From Haematobia irritans (lineage: Eukaryota > Arthropoda > Insecta > Diptera > Muscidae): DNA of 64,000 bases. The notes beneath the pieces were generated by a model. It was not told the DNA's origin, did not search any database, and saw nothing but the letters and a program-made list of their open reading frames with translations. The stretch is taken from positions 152,044,691 through 152,108,690 of the forward strand of contig NC_134397.1 of the NCBI RefSeq assembly GCF_050003625.1. Reading direction: 5' to 3'. Positions 1 to 11,527 of the stretch are shown in pieces (the first letter of the stretch is position 1; each line of letters begins with the position of its first letter). A program made the position numbers and the translations under genes.

Positions 1-203
1 CTAAACGTTTCTTCTTTTCCAGGATTTAAAAACACTTTCATAAAGACTAACTCCAAAAATTTTTTTCTGGGTAATTGCATTTTCCCTCACATCTTTCTCA
101 CTTCCACGAAGTTTTTTAGTTCTTAGCACCTTTTTCCGTAATACAAACAATGTAGAAGAAATTATACGATTTTATAAATTTTTAAAATTTTTTTTTACCT
201 TTC

Positions 204-275
204 GCCTGGACGGAGAATCGAAACACACTACAAACACACTACCAACACACTATCCACTGAGCTATGTAGCCGTTA
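204..275 (-). other. tRNA-like module 1 of family T
   Basis: Read on the minus strand this is a diverged copy of the module seen clearly at 4527-4600: an A-box-like TAGCTCAGTGGATAGTGTG and a B-box-like GATTCTC preceded by GTTTCGATT. It contains a duplication of the CACACTAC segment that breaks the anticodon arm, so it cannot be a functional tRNA. Probably an old Pol III promoter-like relic. Confidence 0.45.
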
Positions 276-386
276 TTGTCATCAATAGACAATTACCCAT
301 ATAAGTTATATTTATATAGCATAGCTTGCGGCGCCCACGAGCCGATTAAACCAAGTTTATTTCACAGATAAATACATTTAGTTGGG

Positions 387-462
387 CACCATGGAGCAGT
401 GGTTGCTACGTCTGACTTGCATGCCAAGGGTTGGGTTCGATCCCTGCTTCGACCAAAGTTTT
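387..462 (+). other. tRNA-like module 2 of family T (SINE-head related)
   Basis: It contains TGGAGCAGTGGTTGCTACG as an A-box-like stretch and GGGTTCGATCCCTGC as a B box with T-loop. The same module occurs at 4345-4418 (minus) and 35846-35918 (plus), and is related to the head of the SINE at 47975-48321. The acceptor arms do not pair well, so this is a tRNA-derived promoter module rather than a tRNA gene. Confidence 0.55.
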
Positions 463-782
463 TTTTTTCACATATATTCCAGATATGTTAGGAAGATTCC
501 GAAAAAATGTTCAACATTACATTGTAGTATATTAAATTTTGAACTGTAAAATATGTCTTATTAAAGACCTAAAGTCAGAAAAGAACAGTGTTTGATATAA
601 ACGAAATGGACTGTGTTGTTGGTTCAAAAATAACTTTTTTTATTAAAAAAATTAACATTTTGTAACAAACGAATTTTTTTCGTGATAAAAGTGTATACAT
701 TTCGAAGTAATTCAAAAAACTCTAACAAAAGAAAAACGTTTTCGGTACACGTTTTCCAAACGTTTTTTTTCTTTGCGTGTAG

Positions 783-1693
783 AATCAAGTACGCAAACCC
801 CAAATTCAAAAGAGAATTGTGCTCTAAAAGTATCCTTACTTGAATTCTCCGCTTATTAGGTTCGGAAACAATACCAAAATCAATAGAGTAAAGACAAAAT
901 ATTTGGAATTGGTCATGCTTATTTTAAGTGTACAACAGATAGGGTCACGGCCTAAAGGTAAAAAAAGTTGATGCGGTCACCCACCAGTTTTGTAGCAATT
1001 TCAGAACACCAATTTTTTTCCCGTGCACCCTACGACCCCCCGAAATACAATTTATTGTGCTGTGTCGTCATTGGAAGACCGATCGAAAAGAAACGCATAT
1101 CGTTGTTCGCGGTTGATCAGGTGCTATATTTCGTGCATTGATCATTTTTGACTCCGACGTCAAATTTAATTTTGAATTTTTTTATTTCGCTTCGTATACT
1201 TCTATGATGCCCATTTCTGATAACCATTATAAAGATCTTAACAATATATGAAACGTGTGCTATTGAAGTATTTACTTATATTCATAAACAAAGATGTTAC
1301 AGAGATTTTAAAAAGTCAATAGGTCACCCTACACACCACCAAATAGTTTTTGCTGTGTTGTCATAATGTCCGATCGAAACCACATGCACATCGTTATTCA
1401 CATCTACTAAATTAATTTATAGGGCATTTAGAACACAAAACCTGTTTATTTTGGATTTCATTCAAATCGGATAGAAATTATGGAGTCTAGGAGCCAAAAA
1501 GGTAAAATTGTGACATCGGTCTATTTGTAAGATATTCGCAAACATGGAACGATACGCACCATATTCAGCATGGCTATATGTGGGCCTAAAATAAAAATGT
1601 TTTTATTTACGGCAAAAAAAATTATATATGCAAGATTGTTTGGTGATAAATGTTCCAAATATTCGGTGTGACTTTTCTGTGTTTAGTAATATA
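783..1693. other. AT-rich non-coding stretch with a diverged 300-bp-spaced repeat
   Basis: No gene is visible. Two segments, about 1022-1140 and 1322-1432, are similar. Both run CACCCTAC, then AATAGTTT or AATTTATT, then GCTGTGTTGTC or GTGTCGTCA, then CCGATCGAAA, then CATCGTT or TATCGTTGTTC. They look like an old tandem duplication of about 300 bp. Confidence 0.45.
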
Positions 1694-2028
1694 CACAAAG
1701 AAAATTTCATTAAAATTGAGCCAACGAAAATTTTTCATTGATATAACGAAACATTTGCATTAATACAATGAAAAGATTCGTTAATAGTAGGAAACGTTGC
1801 GTTGATTAACAGAAACTTCGTTATAATAACGTAAAATTTCGTTATATTAACGAATTTGTTTCATTGCCTCACTTTTAACGACACATTTCGTTAGTATAAT
1901 GAAATTTTACGTTATTATAACGAAGTTTCTGTTAATCAACGCAACGTTTCCTACTATTAACGAATCTTTTCATTGTATTAATGGAATATTAATTATTAAT
2001 TAATATAACGAAACTTTTTCCATTAGTG
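1694..2028. mobile_element. Palindromic (foldback) MITE with TA target duplication
   Basis: Bases 1759-1840 and 1901-1982 are perfect 82-nt inverted repeats of each other. The match extends imperfectly (12 of 14) inward to 1841-1854 and 1887-1900. The whole unit starts TACACAAAG at 1692 and ends TTAGTGTA at 2030, consistent with a CAC...GTG-ended element flanked by TA. It has no ORF. Transcripts across it would fold into a long hairpin. Confidence 0.75.
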
Positions 2029-3098
2029 TAGCTGTTCGTTTTAAACTATTTACATATTTATAAATCCAAAATTTATTTTATAAAACCAAAAATTCAAAAT
2101 AATCGATTTTACTTTGATTTAAAGAAAAAAAAAATCAACCATTTTCATCAGATTATCTTAGGTTATATTTGCCATTTCCACCATCCATTTGAGACTAAAC
2201 TAAACACATTATCAGAGCTCAATATAATCCTTATGACGATTTTTAATGCCAAAGTGGACAACAGAAATAGTCCATTTAAAATTTACAACACCATTTTCTA
2301 TAGATTACGTATACTTACTCCACATACAGTTGGAGTAGCCCGTTCCGGAAAATAAGGGAAAATCTTAAAGTAATCCTTTTATTTGCTTAGTAGTAAATCA
2401 AACAAGAGAATGAAAGAAAAATGCTCATGTATATGAGGAACACACACACAAACACACACCTCTGAATATAGTCAGACATTTTCATACATCGTCGTATATG
2501 AATTCAAATGTAAGAAAAGGACAATCTGAAAATTTCCCATACACAAACAGAATGAGTCAAGATTAAATGGAAATAAAAAATGGCTAAACTATTTTAAAAA
2601 TAAACACGATATATTCTAAAGAAAATCTTCTAAAAAAATATTTTTGTCCAAAAACTTGTAAATGCATATTCATGTATGGTGTTGCACACCCATACATGTT
2701 GCACACAAACATATACAAAGTTGCCTTTGATCATATTCTTAACATAGCCTTTGGCCAATATATCAGAATACAATAACAGCCTGGATATATTCACACAAGC
2801 AGTGAACAGGAAACCTTATTTAACCCTTCTGTGCGTGATGAGGTCCCGCTGGATCTTTTTGATTTTTATTCATACATAACTTAACATATGATGGTTTTAT
2901 GTGATGGTTTATGACTTCTTGTACTAAAGAGTTTTAAGTTGAAAACTTTAAATTTTTATGTGATAGAGTCATTAAATCGGTTTTTATAGGTAAATATTTG
3001 AAAATGTTTAGTGCGCTTCTGCGTGATGAGGTCCAATGGGACCTACCACTTACCACAATTAATTACACTAGCCTCTTTTCAGAAAATATCGTTATTTA
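2029..3098. other. AT-rich non-coding stretch
   Basis: No gene is recognised. At 2820 a TTAACCCTTCTGTGCG sequence looks like one end of a TTAA-inserting element, but no inverted partner was found. The phrase GCGTGATGAGGTCC occurs twice in direct orientation (about 2834 and 3022), once followed by CGCTGG and once by AATGGGACC. A short CA-rich run lies at 2441-2458. Confidence 0.4.
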
Positions 3099-4344
3099 CA
3101 CTGTTAGAAAAATATGTTTTTCATATGTTCCGATATAAACAAAATGTGTTTCGGGCACGATTTTAAACCACAATATATTTAAGTGCGAACATGTAATGTT
3201 CCTAAACTAACACTAAATGTTTGGGACATCTATGTTAATATGTTAGAATATATTATGTTTGGGGCATCAATGTTTCATAAAAATCATATGTGTGAATACA
3301 AACATATATAAATTTACAAATTTCGACTAAACATACATATGTTGTGATATTTTATTCAAAGCGACAGAGAGAGTATAGAGAGAAATAGAGATGGAAACCG
3401 GGAGAGTTGACGAAAGATATCAATATAACACAGCAAAAGAGTCAAAAGAGAACAATTTCTGTGAAACCGCTTGTATTTTGTTTCGGAAAACTGTTTTATG
3501 ATAAGGCCAAAAATTTGATATGCTTAAGTCTAAATATTATTTAATTTGAATAAAGAAAACCATTCGGAACCAAGAGAATAGACATTTGAAAACCAAACAG
3601 CACATGTTTTCGCCTTGAGAGCAGCATTTTATGTATGTGTGGACATGTGTTTTGTTTATCATTTTGGCATTATGGGCACAATATTTTTTTTTGGTTCGTT
3701 AAAAGAAATCAGGGGTCTTCATAAAAATAACGAAAGGGCACTATACTCTTTTTAGATTTGGGACAGTAAAATGAAATAAGGAGGAAATAGTGAAAAATTA
3801 CACAGTAAAATGTAAAAAAACAAACTTTAGTTCCTCTTTATTAAAAAGTAGTCCACGAGGAGTTGACGGACACCATCAAATATAAAAGCGGGCATTAAGT
3901 TCGAGTTTTACAGCTAAAACAATTTAAAAAGTTTATTTTCTTTAAAATGAATTATTAAAGAAAAATAAAAGGAATTTTAGAGCGATGGTGTTAAATGCTA
4001 GTAAAAAACTGTTCACTCCTAAATAAATTTATGTTTATATTATAAAATTATGTATGTATGTTTATACTCGACTCCACGTTCTTCTTTTGTTAGTTTTTGA
4101 ATTCCTTCCAAATTTTAAAGTTTTGTACAAAAACAGTTTTTTATTACAAGATTGTTATTTTTGCAATAAAAAATAATATTTTATCCAAAAATCAGTCAAT
4201 TTCGTTTATATCAAGCACTGTTACTGACTATAAATCTTTAATAACACACATTTCGAAGTTTCATTAAAAAAAATTAATATAGTATAAATATAAATGTGTA
4301 AATTAAAAAAAAAAAAACAAAAAAAAACAAAAAAAAAATGTTCG

Positions 4345-4418
4345 GTCGGAGCAGGGATTGAACCCACGACCCTTTGCATGCAAGGCAGACATGCTAACCA
4401 CTGCTCCACGTGGCAAAC
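4345..4418 (-). other. tRNA-like module 2 (SINE-head type)
   Basis: On the minus strand it reads GCCACGTGGAGCAGTGG, TTAGCATGTCTGCC, TTGCATGCAAAGGG, then GTGGGTTCAATCCCTGC. The B box (GGTTCAATCC) and an A-box-like element are clear, and the anticodon-loop-like TTGCATG resembles tRNA-Ala(TGC). Pairing of the acceptor ends is poor, so it is tRNA-derived rather than a working tRNA. Confidence 0.6.
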
Positions 4419-4526
4419 AAATGTATGTTTCTGTTAAATAATCTTATGTTTGCATGGTCTCGTGGGCGCTGCAAACTATGCTATATAAATGTAACTTAAA
4501 ACGATAATTATCTACTGGTGACTATA

Positions 4527-4600
4527 ACAGCTACGTAGCCCAGTGGATAGTGTGTTGGCTTACAAACTGTATGGTCCTCGGTTCGATTCTCCGTGCAGGC
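4527..4600 (+). other. tRNA-like module 1
   Basis: It reads GCTACGTAGCCCAGTGG, ATAGTGTGTTGGCTTAC, then CTCGGTTCGATTCTCCG. An A-box-like TAGCCCAGTGG and a canonical B box GGTTCGATTC are visible at tRNA-like spacing. Its 5' end faces that of module 2, about 110 bp away, giving a divergent pair. Confidence 0.6.
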
Positions 4601-4912
4601 GAAAGGTAAAATTTAAAAAATTTATAAAAGTGAATAATTTCTTCAACATTATTTGTATTACAGAGAAAGGTGCCAATAACTAAAAAATTTCGTGGAAGTG
4701 AAAATTACGGGTATGTTAGGGAATGAGCACAATCGTGTTTGGGAAAAATTCTTCCAAGCATATAATATTTTTGGCTCAAAATGCTTCCAAACATATAATA
4801 TGTTCACATAAAACAAACATATTAATGTTTCGGCAGTATGCAATAATATATGTGCTTCCTGCAAAATATGTTTGGAACATATGTTAAAGAAGCGATTTTT
4901 TTTGAGGGTGTA

Positions 4913-5194
4913 GAACTAAATTGGTCATTTTCGAAGTTTCCATTGGTTTCGTTGCTCGGTAGAACTTAACTTTATGCCATCCGTAGAAAACATATATTCA
5001 CAATAGTGAAACTTCAAATGCAAGAAAAAATTATTTAAACTTCATAGAAATCGTGGTCGACCTAAGTTTTTATATTTCTATACATTTTCCAAACCCATCG
5101 GCTCCAGGAATTTGGCAGATCTTATTTACAGAATTTTCATTCTCTTTTTGCGATATATTAATAAAGCTATTTGCGCACAAAGAAATGCCAATTT
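4913..5194. other. Non-coding stretch, nothing recognised
   Basis: AT-rich sequence between a family T element and a family G fragment. No coding potential or repeat family was identified. Confidence 0.4.
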
Positions 5195-5512
5195 ACGTAT
5201 GAGGCGTTTTTATCTTTCATCTTAAGACTCAATATTTCAGCTAATTTAAGGACGATTTCCTTAAAGGAAAATGTGATTCGTTGCTTTTAGGAAAAATTGC
5301 CTTAGTTCAATGACATACGACTTTAACGAAGTGACTAAAATTTCCAAAATGTGTGTCCTACATTTAAAACAAAAATTGAAAAATAATACTAAAATATAAA
5401 CTTTCATTTAATAAAAATTTAATTCTCTTTATAATAATTGTCCTTAGTATTGTGTAAATTGCGTGTTCTAAAATTTAAGTTGCGTAATCTTTAATACCAC
5501 GTAAATCCTTTG
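5195..5512 (-). mobile_element. Family G MITE-like fragment
   Basis: It matches, on the minus strand, the better copy at 48670-49295. Shared words include AATATTTCAGCTAATTTAAGGACGA, TTGCCTTAGTTCAATGACA and ACGTAAATCCTTTG (complement of the family start CACTGAAAAAATATTTACGT). Ends are degraded; there is no coding capacity. Confidence 0.6.
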
Positions 5513-6061
5513 TAGACCAATAATCCGGATTCGAATTCTTGGACAAATAGAAACTGCAATTTGTACCTGACAGGTCCGCTATTTATTTAGACATACAAAC
5601 AGCGCATTAAATAGTATTAATATATAGATCTACATTTTGATATAGCACTCATTATCGACTGATTAAAATTATCCACTTCGACCAATAACCATCCACTGTA
5701 TAAATTTATTTATTTTTAATTTAGATCTGACATCAATTGAAAAATGATATTTTCTTTCGATTTTGTAGAACGCCCAGCCGAATTTTTGGCTTATTTTAAT
5801 ATGCATTTTGTTTTTATAACATATGCATATGAAGGTATTGAACTTCATTAGCTGAATTTTACACATAATGTTCCTCCATGAATTTATTTTTAACCAGGTG
5901 TGTATTTAGAGACAGTTACTTTTTTGAGCAATAAAGTCAAGAACTATGATGTCCATGAGAATGCCAATCATGAATATTGAAATAGTGTAAAAACCTCCAC
6001 ATTTTGTAGTCAACGAATCAAATTTCTTGCTATATAATCTGCTCGAAGTTAATATTAAACT
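5513..6061. other. Non-coding stretch, nothing recognised
   Basis: AT-rich. Open frames on the minus strand here (about 65-85 codons) have no recognisable motif and no splice context that I can support. Confidence 0.4.
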
Positions 6062-7751
6062 AAAACAAGTATATAAGGCCGTAAGTTCGGCCAGGCCGAA
6101 GCTTATGTACCCTCCACCATGGATTGCGTAGAAACTTCTACTGAATACTATCATCCACAATCAAATTGCTTGGGTTGCGGTAACACTTGCCGATGCCAAG
6201 GTATCTTAAAACTTCCTAACACCATAATATATACCACATAGTCCATACGTGGTATATATTAAACTAAAAAAAGCCGATTAAATTCGTATATAGTTAAGTT
6301 TAAAGTTTCTATAGAAATAAAATTTTGACAACATTTTCTATAGAAGTAAAATTTGGAAAAAATTTTCTATAGAAGTAAAATTTAAAAAAAATTTCTATAG
6401 AAGTAAAATTTGGAAAAAAAATTCTATAGAAATAAAATTTTAACAAAATTTTCTATAGAAATAAAATTTTGACAAAATTTTCTATAGAAATAACATTTTG
6501 ACAATGTTTTCTAAAAAAAAAAAAATTGGTAGATTATTTTTGGATCGAGTGGCAACCATTATTATGAACCGATATGGACCAATTTTTGTGTGATTGGGGA
6601 TCGGCTATATATACCTATAGACCGATATGGACCAATTTTGGCATGGTTATAAGCGGACTTATACTAACACCACGTTGCAAATTTCAACCGGATCGGATTA
6701 ATTTTGCTCCTCCAAGAAGCTCCGGAGAACAAATCTGGGGAACGGTGTATATGGGGGCTATATATAATTATGGGCCGATATGGACCAATTCTTACGTGTT
6801 TGTTAAAGACCACATTCTAACACCATGTTCCAAATTTCAACCGGATCGGATGAATTTTGCTCCTCCAAGAGTCTCCGGAGGACAAATCTAGAAATCGATT
6901 TATATGGGGGCTATATATAATTATGCACCGATATGGACCAATTCTTGCATGGTTATTAGAGACCATATACTAACACCACGTACCAAATTTCAACCGGATC
7001 GGATGAATTTTGCTCCTCTAAGAGGCTCCGGAGGTCAAATCTGGGGATCGGCTTATATGGTGGCTATATATAATTATGGACCGATATGGACCAATTTTTG
7101 CATGGTCATTAGAGAACATATACCAATACCATGTACCAAATTTCAGCCGGATCGGATGAAATTTGCTTCTCTTAGAGGCTCCGCAAGCCAAATCGGGGGA
7201 TCGGTTTATATGGGGGCTATATATAATTATGGACCGATGTGGACCAATTTTCGCATGGTTGTTAGCGACCATATACTAACACCATGTACCAAATTTCAGC
7301 CGGATCGGATGAAATTTGCTTCTCTTAGTGCAATCGCAAGCCAAATTTGGGGGTCCGTTTATATGGGGGCTATACGTAAAAGTGGACCGATATGGACCAA
7401 TTTTTGCACGGTTGTTAGAGACCATATACTTACACCATGTACCAAATTTCAGCCGGATCGGGGGTCCGTTTATATGGGGGCTATACGTAAAAGTGGACCG
7501 ATATGGCCCATTTGCAATATCATCCGACCTACATCGATGACAACTACTTGTGCCAAGTTTCAAGTCGAGAGCTTGTTTCGTTCGGAAGTTAGCGTGATTT
7601 CAACAGACGGACGGACATGCTCAGATCGACTCAGAATTTCACCACGACCCAGATTATATATACTTTATGGGGTCTTAGAGCAATATTTCGATGTGTTACA
7701 AACGGAATGACAAAGTTAATATACTCCCATCCTATGGTGGAGGGTATAAAA
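6062..7751 (-). mobile_element. Family A Helentron-associated (HINE/DINE-1-like) element, copy A1
   Basis: On the minus strand the element starts TTTTATACCCTCCACCATAGG (right end, 7751). It continues with the CCATAAAGTATATATA block, a short GTCC/GTCT core (7604-7617), then 153-bp monomers (ATGGGGG words at 6751, 6904, 7057, 7210 and 7363, exactly 153 apart), then a 29-bp minisatellite. The 3' hairpin TTCGGCCtGGCCGAA is followed by CTTGTTTT (left end). This layout matches the DINE-1/Helentron non-autonomous class known from Drosophila. It encodes no protein: the open frames across the monomers exist because 153 is a multiple of three, and they are open on both strands. Confidence 0.8.
6311..6515. 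repeat. 29-bp minisatellite inside HINE A1
   Basis: Degenerate tandem copies of a unit close to CTATAGAAATAAAATTTTGA followed by CAAAATTTT (29 bp). Each unit carries the self-complementary TTTCTATAGAAA. The same unit recurs in most family-A copies and in large free arrays at 55.7-56.6 and 60.1-61.1 kb. Confidence 0.8.
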
Positions 7752-8744
7752 AGGTACACATTCTTGGATCCGTATTATCTGATATTAGATAATGCATTTC
7801 TTCACTTAGACACCGTTTACAGAGGATGAGCAAATAACTTTTATATTAATCCTAAAGGCACGATGAGTCGTATATTGTGGTTGTAATTTTGATTTTTTAA
7901 TACGGTTAAGCCAGGACCTTACAAGGACATGACATTAGATTCTAGTTAAATTATCATTTTCCAAACATTAAACATTTTCAAGGACATACTGTTTTCTAGC
8001 ATTTGTTCGATTGAAACAACGTATTCACAAATTATTTTTCAACTTCCCAATGCTGTATGTTGCCATTATCGGCGAAAAGATAAAGAAACACTTGACAGTG
8101 TTTTTTTTATGTTGGCTTGTATGTTTGTATACTCAATTTTTATTATGACTACAATTTTACAGTGAATTGCTCTAAATCACAGCCATTAAGCATAAAAGCT
8201 TTTCTCGCTTCAAAGACTAGTTGCAGTTTTAAGCCAAATGCAAGCGTATAAGCATCTTAAATAAACGCAACGTTTATACGATATGTCTAAGCTCGTTTAT
8301 AGAGCAGTGCTAGATGAACTGTATGCGAGGAAACAACTATGGAGCTCAATCGGGCGCATCTTATATGGGATTCTGTGTGAATACATCGGAACAAATGCCA
8401 TGTGTATTTGAAATCATAAAAGACTCTGTCTATGAATTACTAAAACGTACTCGGAAATGTATGCAGTTCTCTTTAATAGAAACATTTGAAATATATTCTG
8501 AGAGATTATGTCAGTGATGGTCATTTAGTTAAATCTTAAATAAAAATGTACTTGGCATAAAATAAATAAAGTCTTGATTTGAAATCTCAAATCTGTAGAT
8601 TTTCACCCGAGAAGTAAAATCTGGAAATTTTGCATTGCGTTTCAAGCAATTTTCACGATCAGTGCGAAATGAATTCGGTCTAGATGGAGGCCTTACCAAA
8701 TGAACCGATAAAAACTTAATCCGATACACGTTTTTGTGAGCCTA
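7752..8744. other. Non-coding stretch, nothing recognised
   Basis: Lower-repeat DNA between two HINE elements. Short open frames (for example 8314-8517) show no recognisable protein family. Confidence 0.4.
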
Positions 8745-8944
8745 AAATACCAAAATATTTACAATTTCAGGCAAATCGTATAAAAACTACGGTTTCTAGA
8801 AACCCAAGGAGTTAAATCGCTAGATCGTTCTTATGGGGGCTATGCTAAAACATGGACCGATACTCACCTTTTTCGACACACCTCTTTATGGTCCTAAAAT
8901 ACCTTTAGATTTCCAATTTCAGGCAAATTGGATAAAAACTACGG

Positions 8945-8945
<1 letters not shown>

Positions 8946-8980
<35 letters not shown>
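8946..8980 (+). repeat. Poly-A tract
   Basis: About 35 consecutive A residues, lying exactly between the left copy of the 7-bp LINE-type target duplication (CTACGGA, 8939-8945) and the 3' end of HINE A2. It may be an expanded A-run that served as insertion target, or a piece of the LINE 5' junction. Confidence 0.7.
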
Positions 8981-8981
<1 letters not shown>

Positions 8982-9610
8982 AAGTATATACGGCCGTAAG
9001 TTCGGCCAGGCCGAAGCTTATGTACCCTCCATCATGGATTGCGTAGAAACTTCATCTAAACACTGCCATCCACAATCGAATTACTTAAGTTGCGGTAACG
9101 CTTGCCGATGGCAAGGTATCTTAAAACCTCCTAACACCATCTTCTAAATTGTATGTAAGTCCATACGTGGTACATATTAAATCAAAAAAGATCGATCCAA
9201 TACGTACATAATTCAGTTTGACATAGTAGACATAAAATTTTGACAAAATTTTCTACAGAAATAAAATTTTAACAAAATTTTCTCTAGAAATAAAATTTTG
9301 ACAAAATTTTCTATATAAATAAAATTTTGACAAAATTTTCTATAGAAATAAAATTTTGGTAGATTATTTTTGGCTCTAGTGGCAACCATGATTACGAACC
9401 GATATGGACCAATTTTTGTGTGATTGGACCAATTTTGGAATGGTTGTTAGCGATCGACTAACACCACCTGCCTAATTTGAACCGGATCGGATGAATTTTG
9501 CTCCTCCAAGAGGCTTCGGAGGTCAAATCTGGAGAATGTTTTATATGGGGGCTATATATAATTATGGACCGATATGGACCAATTCTGGCACGGTTGTTAA
9601 AGATCATATA

Positions 9611-10543
9611 AAGGGTGATTCTTTTGAGGTTAGGATTTTCATGCATTAGTATTTGACAGATCACGTGGGATTTCAGACATGGTGTCAAAGAGAAAGATGC
9701 TCAGTATGCTTTGACATTTCATCATGAATAGACTTACTAACGAGCAACGCTTGCAAATCATTGAATTTTATTACCAAAATCAGTGGCAGAAAATCCGCTT
9801 TTTATCGACAAATTTTGTTCAGCGATGAGGCTCATTTCTGGTTGAATGGCTACGTAAATAAGCAAAATTGCCGCATTTGGAGTGAAGAGCAACCAGAAGC
9901 CGTTCAAGAACTGCCCATGCATCCCGAAAAATGCACTGTTTGGTGTGGTTTGTACGCTGGTGGAATCATTGGACCGTATTTTTTCAAAGATGCTGTTGGA
10001 CGCAACGTTACGGTGAATGGCGATCGCTATCGTTCGATGCTAACAAACTTTTTGTTGCCAAAAATGGAAGAACTGAACTTGGTTGACATGTGGTTTCAAC
10101 AAGATGGCGCTACATGCCACACAGCTCGCGATTCTATGGCCATTTTGAGGGAAAACTTCGGAGAACAATTCATCTCAAGAAATGGACCGGTAAGTTGGCC
10201 ACCAAGATCATGCGATTTGACGCCTTTAGACTATTTTTTGTGGGGCTACGTCAAGTCTAAAGTCTACAGAAATAAGCCAGCAACTATTCCAGCTTTGGAA
10301 GACAACATTTCCGAAGAAATTCGGGCTATTCCGGCCGAAATGCTCGAAAAAGTTGCCCAAAATTGGACTTTCCGAATGGACCACCTAAGACGCAGCCGCG
10401 GTCAACATTTAAACGAAATTATCTTCAAAAAGTAAATGTCATGGACCAATCTAACGTTTCAAATAAAGAACCGATGAGATTTTGCAAATTTTATGCGTTT
10501 TTTTTTTTTTAAAAAGTTATCAAGCTCTTAACAAATCACCCTT
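9611..10543 (+). mobile_element. DD41D Tc1/mariner element, internally deleted, inside HINE A2
   Basis: Termini AAGGGTGATT...AATCACCCTT are flanked by TA (9609-9610 and 10544-10545). Removing the element and one TA restores the HINE monomer word CATATACTAACACC. The internal deletion joins the first 20 codons after ATG 9724 to the middle of the transposase out of frame, so no full protein can be made. At 933 bp it keeps both ends and the catalytic region but has lost the N-terminal DNA-binding domain. Confidence 0.9.
9764..10435 (+). pseudogene. DD41D mariner transposase, N-terminally deleted, start lost
   Basis: The open frame encodes the catalytic core of a DDE transposase of the Tc1/mariner superfamily: FSDEAHFWLNGY (first Asp), MWFQQDGATCH (second Asp), and CDLTPLDYFLWGY (third Asp). 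The residues between the second Asp and the Asp in PLDYF number 41, which fits the DD41D (rosa/VISITOR) group. The frame has no ATG in its 5' part. The family ATG at 9724 opens a different frame that stops soon after the deletion junction near 9783. The helix-turn-helix region is absent, so even if translated the protein should not bind the element ends. It ends at the TAA at 10433-10435, followed by AATAAAG. Confidence 0.85.
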
Positions 10544-11527
10544 TACTAACACCATGTTCCAAATTACTACCGGATTGGATGAAATTTGCTTCTCTTGGAG
10601 ACTTCGCAAGCCAAATCTGGGGATCGGTTTATATGGGGGCTATATATAATTATGAACCGATGTGGACCAATTTTTGCATGGTTGCTAGAGACCATATACC
10701 AACACCATGTACCAAATTTCAGCCGGATCGGATGAAATATGCTTCTCTTAGAGGCTCCACAAGCCAAATCTGGGGATCGGTTTATATGGGGGCTATATAT
10801 AATTAAGGACCGATATGGACCAATTTTTGCATGCTTGTTAGATACCATATACCAACATCATGTACCAAATTTCAGCCGGATAGGATGCAATTTGCTCCTC
10901 TTTGAGGCTTCGCAATCCAAATCTGGAGATCGGTTTATATGGGGTCTATATATAATTATGGACCGATGTGGACCAATTTTTGCATGGTTGTTAGAGACCA
11001 TATACCAACATGATGTATCAAATTTCAGCAGGATCGGATGAAATTTGCTTCTCTTTGAGGCTCCGCAAGCCAAATCTGGGGATCGGTTTATATGGGGGCT
11101 ATATATAATTATGGACCGATGTGGACCAATTTTTGCACGGTTATTAGAGACCATATACCAATACCATGTACTAAATTTCAGCCGGATCGGATGCAATTTG
11201 CTCCTCTCTGAGGCTTCGCAAGCCAAATCTGGGGATCGGTTTATATGGGGGCTATATATAATTATGGACCGATGTGAACCAATTTTTGCATGGTTGTTAG
11301 AGACCATATACCAACACCATATACCAAATTTCAGCCGGATCGGATGAAACATGCTTCTGTTAGAGGCTCCACAAGCCAAATCTGAGGGTCCCTTTATATG
11401 GGGGCTATTCGTAAAAGTGGACCGATATGGCCCATTTTCAATACCATCCGACCTACATCGATAACAACTACTTGTGCCAAGTTTCAAGTCGATAGCTTGT
11501 TTCGTTCGGAAGTTAGCGTGATTTCAA

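Larger units (their letters stand above)
1..782 (-). mobile_element. Family T MITE-like element, partial copy (cut by window start)
   Basis: The order of blocks matches the better copies at 3099-4910 and 35354-36471: a TTTTTTAGTTCTTAGCACC stretch, a tRNA-like module on the minus strand, a spacer with ATGCTATATAAAT-type sequence (complement here), a second tRNA-like module on the plus strand, then an AT-rich part containing GTTTGATATAAACGAAAT. The left terminus lies before or near base 1. The right boundary near 782 is approximate because the 5' part of the family is strongly diverged. No protein is encoded. Confidence 0.6.
3099..4910 (+). mobile_element. Family T MITE-like element, full-length copy
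   Basis: The element begins CACTGTTAGAAAAATATG after TA (3097-3098) and ends TTTTTTTTGAGGGTG before TA (4911-4912). Its termini are rich in ACATATGTT/AACATATT words that recur in the copies at 35354 and 58994. The interior carries two tRNA-like modules in divergent orientation (4345-4418 minus, 4527-4600 plus). At about 1.8 kb it is the longest copy here. It encodes no transposase, so it must be moved in trans. The superfamily is not certain; TA duplication and short CAC-starting termini fit Tc1/mariner-like MITEs. Confidence 0.7.

Noticed and set aside
4345..4600. Two functional tRNA genes
   Set aside because: A and B boxes are present but the acceptor and anticodon arms do not pair properly, and the modules travel with a repeat family.
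6574..7710. Long open frames over HINE monomers (up to 268 codons) as a repeat protein gene
   Set aside because: The monomer is 153 bp, a multiple of three, so frames stay open on both strands; they lie inside a non-coding transposon family and similar frames occur in every copy.
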